Of a DNA stretch of 64,000 nt, positions 10,201-19,238 are shown piece after piece. The DNA lies in assembly GCA_963922205.1 (NCBI GenBank), contig CAWUHX010000019.1:62001-126000 (forward strand). Reading direction: 5' to 3'. The notes under the pieces were generated by a model that saw nothing but the letters and a program-made list of their open reading frames with translations, searched no databases and was not told the DNA's origin. The position numbers and the translations under genes are program-made. The stretch's first letter is position 1, and each line of letters begins with the position of its first letter. Source of the DNA: Romanomermis culicivorax. Its lineage: Eukaryota > Nematoda > Enoplea > Mermithida > Mermithidae.

Positions 10201-13200
10201 TGCGACTGTTTTGATTTTCCGAGATACAAGCTGCGAAATGGACTTTGGGATTCTGTTTGGGTTTTGGGGTGAATTCAAGCTGTTTGACCTGTAAGTAGGA
10301 TTTGGGCAAGGGGACAGTAAATTCGGTTACTGTACGGGGTGGTAATTCTAATTTTTCATCTAGATAAGTTCCACCACGAGTTGAAAGAGGGCTATATTCT
10401 AGGCCATCACAAGGTAGTATAACATTGCCAAATTTGACCTGTGATTTTTGATTGTTGATAGTGTATTCCGAAAATCGACTGAGAAAGTTTTTGCCTAGAA
10501 GGATGTCTGCTGTGCAATCTTTTTGGACATGGACCATGATTGTTTCCTGGATTGTTTGGGCTGTCACTGTGACAAAAGTGGTTCCTACAAAGTGAATCGG
10601 GAGATTATTTGCTGCTTTTGCTTGGACTAGCGGGGGTTTCATGTCTAACTGTAAAAGTTGCGCGACTCGGGAATCAATGAGTGAGTAAACTGCATCAGTG
10701 TCAATCATGCCTTTTGTCATTAATTTGCCGTTAAGTGTGATTGGGATGTGAGGGGTATGTTTTTCAGTTACATTCTGGGGTGGCTTGTTTGATGCAGACT
10801 GCTGAATTTGATTGATGAGTTCGATTGCAGGAGTTCGGGGGGTATCAATATCGACAAGGACGTATTTCTGCTGTGTTTGTGCCCCACGACGATTAGCTAA
10901 TTCTAAGAGGGCATGGCCGAATGATGGGGGTATGGCCTCATGTAAATGTCTGTTGTTTGATGGTATTTCGTATGCATGTTCGTTTGTTGCATGATGCTTT
11001 GGAGAGGGGAAATATTTTCGAAGAACGAGGAATGAATAAAAGACGCCTGCAATAACTACAGTAATAACGGCTAGATTTATAATGATTTGCAGGGGTCCTT
11101 TGAGTAAATTGTTTAATCCGTCCGTGAGACTTTGGGTGGTACCGGTTATTACATGTTCTATGCCTTGACCGGCGCCAGAGAGTGTATTTCCGAGTGCTTG
11201 GCCAGTGCCTGAGATCATGTTGTAAACTGTATCGGAATTGAGAGACATTTGGGCGGTATAATTGACGAGTTTTTTGACAGTGTTTTCGAGTGTGTGAGTT
11301 TTGTAAATGTATTGTTTCAAAAAGAGTAAGTTGGTTGAAATAGTTGCAAGTTGATCATGAAAAATGGCGGGTGTATTAAAATGGAAGAGGGAGAAATTTT
11401 GGTTCCAGACAATTTCTAAGGGTAAGTTTGTAACATGGGGGGATCCTGTTTCACTGACCCATGTATTATTCTGTTTGTAAAGGGCTACATGCATGTGATG
11501 GCAGTCAACGGTTTGCGAAAAAGGGGTCAAATCGTTGCCTCCTGGATTTGAAAACATGAGTTCAGTTCCTACGAGAATGGGCAAAAGTTTGTAGCATGTT
11601 TGGTTGATTTTATGGTTGTAAAAGACTTTGGATGCATTTACCTGCTTGCAGGGCCAGACTGTGAGGGCTTCTCCTGTGAATTCTGCTATTATGTCAGTTC
11701 GCTGTAGGAATGCACGCGCTCCAAGGGTTGCATCAAGACGTAAAATTTGCCATACGAGATCAAGGTGACGCTGTGCCTGTCTGCATAATTCATTCCATAC
11801 GTTTTTGAAATTTTGAATTTCGAATTCCTGTATTTTGTCTGCTAGATAGTTTAGTTTTGCATTGATGGGTTCAAAATCATCAAAATCGTATAATGTGGTA
11901 TGAGTTTCGTTGGTTTTTGGGGTTAAAAATGCATTACGATGTGGGGTGCTTTTGTCTAATTGTACAATAATGCCTTGTTCGGTTAGAATGCTGTCTTGGA
12001 TTTCTGGGCAATTGGGGTTTGAAAAGAGTGTGTTTTTAACCGAAAATGCACCTTGTAGCTCTTCTATTATCATGTGTGTTTGCGTGAGTTTGATGGGATG
12101 TGTATTTTTGTATTCGAAGGGGCATAAGTTTTCAAATGCTGTTTCATTCCAGATAATGGATCCGTCGGCTGTGACACAATGGCCTGATGTTGGTTTGCAT
12201 GACCCTAGGTCACCTAATGTACCTGTCATAGATTTTCCATTCCAAGATGCTATTTGTCCTATTTCTATGATGACGTTAGTGACTGAGGTACAATGGTCTG
12301 TACAACACCATGTGTATTCTACGCTTAAGGAGTTATTTGTTGACCAAAATCCTGGTTGGGTTTCGTATAATTTTTGACCGTTGTGTTCTTTGTCTATAAC
12401 GATTGCCTTACAAACATGTGGGGTTAGATTTTGCATTTCGGTTTGGTCGAAGACAATACCTTTTGATCCAAAAAATCCTGTATTAGTACAAATTTTGCGT
12501 TTGCGAACACTGCATTTGTATGCGTCTGTAATGTAGGGCTTAGTGGAGGGGATATAGATTTTTCCGAATGTTTGTACGGGTTTGTCTACTGTGGAAGGGG
12601 GCATGCATGATACAAGTTTTGGTATGCTGACTGAGTGACCGCTCAATGAAGTTCCACACATCTGAAATTGGGCACTACACGATGTGGGGATTATTATACA
12701 TAAAAATATACAATACAATGGCCAATGTAGTGTTTTATTGGAGGCGGCGGGGTACTGTATATTTTCGTTCTGCTCGATTTGGCGTGGCGGCTCTTGGTGT
12801 TGTTCGGTTTTGGGTTGAGGGGGTGGCCGGTTTGAAATCTGAACGGTCTGTAAAATTTTAGAAGTTGAGTTATGGGGTGGGGTTTGGACTTGCTTACTTG
12901 TGGGGGTCGGTAGAAGCGTTTGGCGGGGGCGGAATTGGTAGGGTTCAGGGGTCAGGCCATGGAGAAGGGATAACAAGTTGCGGCCTGTTTTTGACGGGGT
13001 TTCGGGGGCGGTGGGCGGCGTTGTGTCTTGCTTTCGGGGGATCTTGTAGCCTACGGGGATGGTGGGCGGCGATTTTTCGGTTTTTTCAGCTTCAGGCGTG
13101 GGGGGTGGTGACATGGCGCACCAATCGGGTACGTCCAGATCAAGGACGTATTCGTCACTGCGGCGGTGGGTGTTGGGCATGATAGTCCCTAAAGTAGTCT

Positions 13201-14473
13201 GAGGGCCGTTAGTTATGGCGGGTAATTTTGAGTAAAATGCGGGATCATCAATGTCCATGAGGGGTTGGGGTTGCCTGTACTCAATGCAATTTTGAATATT
13301 ACGACTCTGCTGATTTGGACAATACCTGCTTGTATGACCTCTCTGCTTGCATATAAAACATTGAAAATTGGAGTAGGATTTTGAAGGGCAGTTATCTGAT
13401 CTATGTCCTGTTTGGGAGCAGTGGATGCATGGGCTTTTACAATCACGTGTACTGTGATTATTACGGAAACAGATTTCACATGATTTTCGGGTGCCTACTG
13501 ATTTACAATTACGAGCTACGTGTCCGATTTGTCCACACTGGAAGCATGTGGGTTGCCTAGGGGTGGTATTGTTCCTGTGAGCATTATTCCTACTGTAAGT
13601 GTTGTTACCGAAATTGTTGTAGCTACTCTGTTTTGGGGGTTGAGGTTTTTGTTTGATCTGCAACTGTAAATCTTTTACTTGTTGTTCTAACTGATGCAAA
13701 AGATCCTGTTGGTCTGTATTTCTGGTTAGGGAAAAGATGGGTTCGGGTTTTGGGGGTATAAATGGAAGGGTGTTAGATTTCAGCTCATTTCTAAGGATTT
13801 GTTGTTCAATGTAAGCTGCTTCGTCTGACATTTCTTTTAGAGTTGCGAACCTTCTATACTTAATTGCTTCCCTGATTTCGTTTTGCATGCCTTCTACAAA
13901 GAGGGGTTTTATGATCATTTCTCGTGCGTCTGTGTTAAAGTTAGGGTAGGCGAGGGTTGCGAGATGTTCTAGATCAAATAAGAATTCCGTTACTGTTTCT
14001 GATCGCTTTTGTTTTCTTTCGCGTAAGAATTGTTGATGTAGCTCATTATCTCTATTGTTTGGGAAAAATGTCTGTAATGCGACTTTATACTGCTCGTATG
14101 TGTGGGGAGGGTTTTCAGAATTTGCTAAACTTTTGAATTTTGCTAACGCGGCTCCTCCTAAATGAATTTCTAAACATGCCAACTTTAACTGTACGTCTGT
14201 ATCTTTCATGCCTTGGAGTGCCATGAATTGTTCTAATCTTTTGTTCCATTCACCAAAATGTTGGGTCACGCCGCCCGTGAATACTGTAGGTTTCGCGTAG
14301 AAATTGTTTGCCATGTTATTACGAATGTTTGCTGTTCTTAGATCGTCTATTAGGGTAGGGTTTACTGTATTCTGATTCAATTGTGTGCGTAGGGTACGAA
14401 AATGTTCTGAAAATAAATCGTTTATCTGTTCTCTAACGATTTCTCCTAGATGATCTTGCGTTTGGTGGGTCAT
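7250..14473 (-). CDS. Gag-Env-Pol polyprotein of LTR retroelement, 2407 aa
   Basis: One frame encodes every element function. Gag capsid region: residues ~50-230; short coiled coil 253-275; four CCHC zinc knuckles starting at Cys310, Cys332, Cys349 and Cys372; Pro-rich linker 451-575. Then a hydrophobic signal-like segment 582-600, a Cys-rich ectodomain with about nine Asn-glycosylation sequons, and a transmembrane helix ~1130-1151. Protease ~1245-1335 has Asp-Thr-Asp at 1258-1260 where retropepsins have Asp-Thr-Gly. RT ~1540-1740 carries LPFGLTNAPATFQ and YLDD (1684-1687). RNase H ~1825-1945 has acids at 1833, 1875, 1900 and 1943. Integrase has the His2Cys2 finger (His2049, His2056, Cys2086, Cys2089), then Asp2118, Asp2178 and Glu2214 (35 residues between the last two), and a GPY motif at 2355-2357. 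The domain order PR-RT-RH-IN is Ty3/gypsy-like. The first Met is used here, but the frame is open for 77 codons upstream. Confidence 0.95.
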   Translation of the reverse strand: MTHQTQDHLGEIVREQINDLFSEHFRTLRTQLNQNTVNPTLIDDLRTANIRNNMANNFYAKPTVFTGGVTQHFGEWNKRLEQFMALQGMKDTDVQLKLACLEIHLGGAALAKFKSLANSENPPHTYEQYKVALQTFFPNNRDNELHQQFLRERKQKRSETVTEFLFDLEHLATLAYPNFNTDAREMIIKPLFVEGMQNEIREAIKYRRFATLKEMSDEAAYIEQQILRNELKSNTLPFIPPKPEPIFSLTRNTDQQDLLHQLEQQVKDLQLQIKQKPQPPKQSSYNNFGNNTYSRNNAHRNNTTPRQPTCFQCGQIGHVARNCKSVGTRKSCEICFRNNHSTRDCKSPCIHCSQTGHRSDNCPSKSYSNFQCFICKQRGHTSRYCPNQQSRNIQNCIEYRQPQPLMDIDDPAFYSKLPAITNGPQTTLGTIMPNTHRRSDEYVLDLDVPDWCAMSPPPTPEAEKTEKSPPTIPVGYKIPRKQDTTPPTAPETPSKTGRNLLSLLHGLTPEPYQFRPRQTLLPTPTSKQVQTPPHNSTSKILQTVQISNRPPPQPKTEQHQEPPRQIEQNENIQYPAASNKTLHWPLYCIFLCIIIPTSCSAQFQMCGTSLSGHSVSIPKLVSCMPPSTVDKPVQTFGKIYIPSTKPYITDAYKCSVRKRKICTNTGFFGSKGIVFDQTEMQNLTPHVCKAIVIDKEHNGQKLYETQPGFWSTNNSLSVEYTWCCTDHCTSVTNVIIEIGQIASWNGKSMTGTLGDLGSCKPTSGHCVTADGSIIWNETAFENLCPFEYKNTHPIKLTQTHMIIEELQGAFSVKNTLFSNPNCPEIQDSILTEQGIIVQLDKSTPHRNAFLTPKTNETHTTLYDFDDFEPINAKLNYLADKIQEFEIQNFKNVWNELCRQAQRHLDLVWQILRLDATLGARAFLQRTDIIAEFTGEALTVWPCKQVNASKVFYNHKINQTCYKLLPILVGTELMFSNPGGNDLTPFSQTVDCHHMHVALYKQNNTWVSETGSPHVTNLPLEIVWNQNFSLFHFNTPAIFHDQLATISTNLLFLKQYIYKTHTLENTVKKLVNYTAQMSLNSDTVYNMISGTGQALGNTLSGAGQGIEHVITGTTQSLTDGLNNLLKGPLQIIINLAVITVVIAGVFYSFLVLRKYFPSPKHHATNEHAYEIPSNNRHLHEAIPPSFGHALLELANRRGAQTQQKYVLVDIDTPRTPAIELINQIQQSASNKPPQNVTEKHTPHIPITLNGKLMTKGMIDTDAVYSLIDSRVAQLLQLDMKPPLVQAKAANNLPIHFVGTTFVTVTAQTIQETIMVHVQKDCTADILLGKNFLSRFSEYTINNQKSQVKFGNVILPCDGLEYSPLSTRGGTYLDEKLELPPRTVTEFTVPLPKSYLQVKQLEFTPKPKQNPKVHFAACISENQNSRIRISVLNTQETAQILYPGTCIGTVSCYIPKQNAPANLTPSMQNQPNRFDTFTWLKENVNLTSSDLTETEKMQLLRALSKYPTLYAKSKMDVGRTTLVSHTIDTNGSQPVRRQLYRTSPKEKQIIQAEVEQLAAAGVISQSNSPWCTNTVLVPKKDGGHRLCIDFRGLNKVTKKDTYPLPRIDEILDTLRGMKYFTSLDQSNAYYSIPIAQADREKTAFNCSAGQYQFNYLPFGLTNAPATFQRLMDVILSGLQWNTCLVYLDDVLVFADSHAQMLERLDTILARFSQAGLKLNIQKCKFCQPQVQYLGHVISQQGISPDPHKVQAIYDIPTPKSSKEVKSFLGLPSYYRRFIPNCSQVSSPLTSLLKKNSEFSWGPEQQNAFTKLKELLIHAPILQHPDFTKPFILQTDASKLGIGAILSQLDSKGQDRPIAFGSRTLKPAERNYPITELETLAVVEFVKYFRPYLFQQHVIVHTDHTAVQAVLQKENPSPRIARWGLALSGIQLDIRPKKGTANRNADAVSRFPSQTAKQSFDIEQLETRPEISTINSVLEAEATEQEEQQKNFAELQRTDPTVKSILAKIAQKHPLTLIKFAVHQNILFRIVDKQAKLYIPKSQVQHLIASHHDSKFTGHFAARKTLHLLRQKYFWPQMSRDIKRYCKTCHPCQTQKALRHKVHANLVPIQPTGPFDRVGVDCMGPLPLTEDGNRFIVVFIDYFTKYVEAFPTPDITAATIAKLFVTKIVCRHGSPKIIHCDRGTDFVSDLFSRITSLCNTQKIHTTPYHPIANGEVERCNQTLATRIRMYINSNHTDWDTYLPYAVFSINIHKNDSTSYPPFELLHARQANLPSDAALSFFPTPYMVDLNDYALRVKSHFTEALSTVQKSLQKAQAHYTRQYNKHAQNIHYKAGDLILYKNHSCKQGLTPKFLPRQNGPYTVTNFMYPNVTLKHPHKNITFTVHVNETTPFYPRKATNESTPTPPPPRKP
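11015..12730 (-). other. Env-like glycoprotein domain embedded between Gag and protease
   Basis: Residues 582-1153 of the polyprotein look like a type I membrane glycoprotein. There is a 19-residue hydrophobic signal-like segment ending in small residues (Ser-Cys-Ser-Ala, ~597-601). The ectodomain of ~525 residues has many Cys (including a CC pair at 723-724) and sequons at about 682, 713, 776, 855, 946, 957, 1002, 1026 and 1071. A helical stretch ~870-915 leads to a conserved-looking Cys942...Cys960-Tyr segment. Then come a Gly/Ser/Gln amphipathic stretch ~1088-1125, a TM helix ~1130-1151 and a basic stop-transfer (Arg1152-Lys1153). The overall pattern reminds me of class III fusion glycoproteins of the chuvirus / gB type; that is inference, not a demonstrated homology. 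Confidence 0.75.
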
Positions 14474-14704
14474 TCTCGGTTTACGTTGGGATTTCTGCTT
14501 AAATGCTTCAATTTTTGCTTCACGCTGTATTCGTTTAAATGTATCGCTTAATGCTTCGTTGGAGGGGGTTTCCAGTTTGCTTAATACGAATACCGTCTTA
14601 CTGTAGGAAATGATTACTACTGTATTACTAATGCTTCTAAACGCCCGGATAAGAGTACACCTAACTGGGGGCAGGGAGTTCCACTGGTTAACGTAACGGT
14701 ACGG
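14474..14704 (-). other. Open leader in frame with Gag
   Basis: Between a TGA inside the primer binding site (14705-14707) and the first Gag Met (14473) there are 77 codons without a stop in the Gag frame. The part nearest Gag is rich in Lys, Glu, Arg and Ala and reads like helical protein. No in-frame ATG is present, so any extension would need a non-AUG start or splicing. Confidence 0.55.
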
Positions 14705-14710
14705 TCACCA
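14686..14710 (-). promoter_or_regulatory. Primer binding site
   Basis: On the minus strand, TGGTGACCGTACCG starts five bases inside the 5' LTR edge. TGG at this point is the complement of a tRNA CCA end. The acceptor-stem part (GACCGTA) is closest to some tRNA-Arg acceptor stems, but I cannot assign the tRNA with confidence. Confidence 0.7.
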
Positions 14711-14715
14711 AAATA

Positions 14716-15598
14716 TGTAACGACCAGTTTTGAGTGAGGTACTTTACTTCTCAACCAACGGCGTTACGGCGGGGCAAATACGGGGCAGGGCGAACGGTTA
14801 CAACAACAACGGTTAATTCGACGGTCGCTTGAACGTCGACAAATAAAACGCGCTTCGAATAAAAACGGATGGGGGCCTCGGTTTAAATGCTTTCGAATAG
14901 TCGGCCGCTTGCAAATGTATAAAGACGGGGCGAGCGCGGAAAAACACAAGAATAAGAATCAGAATATAATGACCAAAATCACGCTTTGCTTCTTCTTTTA
15001 TACGGCGATTTTGGCCACTCCCTGGACGCTGCGGGAGGTCGAGCTTCTGTCCATTTTCTTCCGCCAATCGTCGTTTCCGGCTACGCTTTTCATGCTTTCT
15101 TAACTACGCCTCTCTAATGCTTTTCTGGTACCGTATGCTTTCTGTGCTTTGCTTGCTTTCTACGGTGGGCTTGGCCACACCTCTGTGCTTCTGTGCATGC
15201 TTCCTGTATCGGTTTCTTTGTATACACACGTTTTGTGGGGCCGCCGCTACTGTTACACTTGAGACTACTGTACGGCGGGGCTTCTACATATTTTACTGTG
15301 TGCAGGTGTTGTTTACGATTTTTACTGGGGATTACGGTAGCTGTGGAATGTGTAGTTTAGTGTGGGTTCTAGGGGAACAGCTGCCGTTTGTGCAAATTAA
15401 TTAGGGCATCTTAATTGGGCTACCGGGGTGTGAACGGATCAAAATAAAGTACTTCACGTAATTTTGTAGGAATGTTTGGGTGTGAATCCCAGACATCCTT
15501 GAGACGATAAAATGTGAAAAATAAAATAATATCTAATAAATGTCTATTACATACAGTATGCTACATGTTTACAGTACTGCTTTAGCAGGTACGTTACA
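14716..15598 (-). repeat. 5' LTR (relative to element direction)
   Basis: 883 bp, identical by eye to 6336-7218. It contains a minus-strand TATA box (see 14995-15002). Transcription from it would read into the polyprotein. Confidence 0.95.
14995..15002 (-). promoter_or_regulatory. TATA box of the 5' LTR
   Basis: TATAAAAG on the minus strand, about 280 bases upstream of the LTR end. This would put the RNA start near 14970, giving a U3 of about 600 bases. The position is inferred from the motif only. Confidence 0.5.
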
Positions 15599-15770
15599 GG
15601 TGGATGCTGGCATAAACCAAGAAAATATTATATCAAAACGAGAATGATTTCACAATCATTTTTCTGTCTTTCTGTGGCGCTCCATTGCTATGCAAATTTT
15701 CTGCACCACTGGTTGTCCACTTTGTCAATTTGCATGTGGAGTTCAAGATCGTGACTTTGCCAGCAAGAGA
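15599..15770 (+). repeat. Dispersed repeat, right part after LTR element
   Basis: Continuation of the repeat broken by the LTR element. Its ATGCTGGCAT and the later GGCGCTCCATTGCTATGCAA segment have counterparts in reverse orientation at about 42735-42930. Confidence 0.7.
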
Positions 15771-17904
15771 ATGCCCAACATCACCGTGTTCAACTGCATT
15801 TCTTTCTTCAATATTCATACTGCTTACAGTTGTTCAACCAGCATACTCGGTGGTCCATTTTCAGCCTGTTTTTGGACTGAAAAAGCCGCCAACTGCCTCT
15901 CCCTCCAGTGGAACTCCTGTCTCCCCCAAAATTTCAGAGCTGCGCAAGTCAGCTTATGAACTGCTGATGGCTGTGAGCAGTTGGTATAGCAGAAGCTTTA
16001 AGTGGCAGTTACAAGCAATGCTGTGTACTGGTCACCAGCATAGCTCCATAACTCATGAGCAGCAAAATCTGCCTAATGTTCAGAAAAATTATGGAATCAA
16101 ACCAACTTTGAGCCAAAAACAATTCAAACATAAGTTAAACTAGTTTATTAGAAAATGCACCCATGGGACAGGAAAAAAGAAAAATATACTTGCTTCAATA
16201 GTTGCCATGCTGGAAAAAGAAGTGGACTAGATTTTTGAGAACTTGGGTAAAAGTTGGAGAAAATTCACTTTCCTTATAGAATTTTCGTTCTTTCTCAAAA
16301 AAAATTTTCCATGTCTGTGAAAAAGTATATTCTGCAGCATCGTGCATTTCGTCCTTCCCCTGGCATCAACTACAGTAAAAGTTTTCTATATGACAATTCT
16401 ATGCACATGATTCCAAATGTGAAGAAATGATAAACCAACAATATTCTAAATCCAGACCAATTCCAAACTTCAGCCTCTCACACTAGCTGGAAAATAGTGT
16501 GGGAGGTATATTATAGTCATTTTCAGGACTATAAAGGAACCTGAGGTTGGTTACACAAACCCAACATGAGTAAAATCTCAACATTGGGATTAAATGATGA
16601 TCCTGAGTTTGAGCTAATCACTATGTCAAACAATACTAACGTCAGGTGTAACTAATGCTGAGGTTATATTTCGAGTTTGGGAATTGCACAAATTTTTAAT
16701 TCTATTTGCGTTAGGGATAAGAAAATTATGCGAAAATGTTAGTGCAACTGGACAGCCTGAGCTGGTGATAATCTGGACATTGAACTCGTTATGATCCTGA
16801 TGACATTCAAATTATACTGAACTTGAGATCAAACCTAGTCGCCTTTTTGTTCGAGATGACCTTGAGCTCGCACACAGAACCCTTTAGTGCAATTGGGCCT
16901 TGGTTACAGTTATTAGGCACCAATCTGCAAATGAGAGAATGGGTAAAGCGTACAAAAATGCTCCTGATTTAGCCGTGCCTGTATTAGGGGTGTGCACCAA
17001 ACCCCATACCTGGTTCTCCCTAACTCTACTGGCACTCCCACATCAACGGTACCACTTTTTATGTGCCACTTTCCCACAGTTGATTCCTTTTGTTGACACC
17101 AAATTCAGTTAAAAGTTTATCACACTTAGGTGGAAGCACACAAGTGTGAAGGGGACATGAGGGAACAAACTAACCCAAAGGTTTTGAAACTGGAAACTTT
17201 GTTATAAAAAAATTTTTTGGTCAACTTTTTTTTGAATTTTTTGTCTCCAAAAACGACATGAATCCAAGGGCCACCTCTGTATCCTCCTCAACATTTCCGA
17301 GATGCAGATATTTGGTAGTAGAGTATGTTGATGCACTCAGCTGCAGAATATACTTTTTCAAAGACATGCAGAAATTTTTTTGAGAAAGAATGAAAATCGA
17401 ATATAACAAAAGAGAATTTTTCCCAACTTTAATTGAATTCCCCATGATCAGAAACATCTACCCTCAAAAATCGCACAAATACATTTGCTCACACTAACAC
17501 ACAATCTCCCTTTTGATCCAGAATTAGATTTTCCTAATCTGTCCGCCATTACCTATCAAATTCTCAGAATTAAAGTTGTGAAACTTTTTATCAGTTGTGG
17601 ACTCAGATGGGTAGAAGCAAAACTCAATGGAACTGCTTATTATTGTGCTGCCCTGGATGTTTTGACAACCCCAATGTTAGATCAACATTTTCCTGTAAAG
17701 AAACTTTCTTGGACAAGAAACAATTCATGTGAGATTCCTTCCTGGATAATCCTCTGCTGTCTCCTCCATTTCAGAACCGACCAATACAGGAGAAAAAGGT
17801 CGAACCTTTGACCATCAAGCTTGGGCGTCAAAAAAACTTGTCACCTAGCAAAATCGTATTTTGCGTTTTTATATCCCTGGCTTTTAAAAAAATTAATCAC
17901 CGCC
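15771..17904. other. No identified gene
   Basis: AT-rich sequence. Frames of about 150 codons (15685-16143) and 108 codons (17485-17811) occur here but have no recognisable motif, no counterpart in the window and no supporting splice or promoter context. I regard them as chance frames. Confidence 0.5.
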
Positions 17905-18166
17905 ACTGGTATCATCAAACATTGCGTATGAGCCCAACTATTGCATAAAAATCAGACTACCGAATAATTATCATTGTTGTGGATGTTAGCTTTACATTTG
18001 TAACATGGCACTGCGTTGCTAAGATCCACAGCTGGAGCCTTCTTCGTCCCCTGAGAAATCAATGGTTTTCGTTTCGAACTCATTTACGAATAAAATTAAA
18101 TTTATAGGTACCTCAATATTTTAGGGTTGACGCCTAAAATAAGTAAAAACGAGCCGCCCTACAGAG

Positions 18167-18640
18167 ATGGTCAACATTTCAATTTTATATAGCATGACTG
18201 GCTCCTCCCCCATCGCTAATGCCAGTGTTACCACCAATCAATATGATATCCCTAATGACAGCCTGAAAGTTAATCGCTCCGCCCCTTTGATGGATTGTGA
18301 AAAACGAAAAACCAACTTTACTACCAATTCCCTTGTTTTGAATGTTGGTCCTGTGTTACCTCCAGGCAGCCTCCAACCACTGCTTAAAGTGGATAAAAGC
18401 TCCCGAATGATAATGAAGTCACCACGAGGCCATCTAAACCACCACAATATAGCCTGCCCAGTTGATAAAATTGTAGCAGACTTTTGATGTCATTTTGAAT
18501 CGCTTTATGATCACACCTACTGGAAGGCATTCACCAAAAATTATGATGTTGCTTGCTTCTATGATATCAGTCCAGCTGCAGCTGCCATTTACAATAGCCC
18601 CAGCCATGCGGCTGCTGTCTACATATCTTCAAAGTTGACC
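18167..18640 (+). pseudogene. Decayed repeat-encoded frame (partner of 760-1246)
   Basis: The frame 18167-18487 shares roughly 80% of residues with its partner, including STGSSPIANAS-like and LPPGSLQPLLKVDKSSRMI segments. It stops at the same TGA as the partner and then remains open in frame to about 18640. Function unknown; part of the duplicated repeat. Confidence 0.5.
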
Positions 18641-18892
18641 ATGCCATGGCCTGGATGAATTTCATGAACAGTTGGTCAATGCTTTGGAAAATGGTACAAA
18701 TCAAGAAGCTAGCAGTATTGCTATTCCATGTTTTTACTAGGGAGTTAAGTCTGCCAAAGCATAATTTATTCCCTTTCTAGGTAATATTTCAACTTATCCG
18801 GGACCTGAAATTCCCTTGAATCCTATTTGATTCGAAATCATTTAACCCTGATTACTACTGAAAAATTATTTATTTATGGTTGGAAAATTTTA

Positions 18893-19238
18893 TTTTTTTG
18901 CTCTTCAGGTGCTTTTTACCACATAGTGGAGGCCACATTCCACAGGCTGGGGTCTGCCTGATGGGCAGGAGTTGATCAGCTACCTACCTACCTACCTCAC
19001 ATTGGAATAGGCCCACCTCCTCATTCGCTGCACTATCACCAGCATGCTAACTTTGCTGAGTGGACAGCAGCAAGCAACGTTCCAAGCTTGTCTACACAAT
19101 TTATCTACCCTCAGAGGATGAAAGGCTGTGTCTGCCTGGGACAGCTACCACAAATTCAATTTCGCATTACACCCCAAATCGAACCTGGTTCTATGAGACT
19201 AGCAGTCAGAGGCAATAACCACTTGACCAAGACGGCCC
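18893..19238 (-). repeat. tRNA-derived SINE, copy 2
   Basis: Same SINE as 173-501, inside the inverted duplicate, with the poly(A) tail at 18893-18899 on the minus strand and the tRNA-like head at the high-coordinate end. It lacks about 95 bases near the tail relative to the copy at 39.3 kb. Confidence 0.75.

Larger units (their letters stand above)
6336..15598 (-). mobile_element. Full-length Ty3/gypsy-class LTR element with Env-like domain inside Gag-Pol
   Basis: A complete 9263-bp element on the minus strand. The two 883-bp LTRs (6336-7218 and 14716-15598) appear identical base for base, begin TGTAACG and end CGTTACA. They are flanked by the direct repeat GGTG (6332-6335 and 15599-15602), a 4-bp target duplication. 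A primer binding site, polypurine tract and one uninterrupted 2407-codon frame are present. LTR identity means insertion was very recent. It sits in a dispersed repeat with an intact paralogue at 42.7-43.3 kb. Confidence 0.95.

Noticed and set aside
11910-12377. 155-codon plus-strand frame opposite the Env-like segment
   Set aside because: Shadow of the strong minus-strand frame, without independent features.
15685-16143. 152-codon frame right of the LTR element
   Set aside because: Its start lies in a dispersed repeat, a second frame overlaps it, and no motif or splice support exists.
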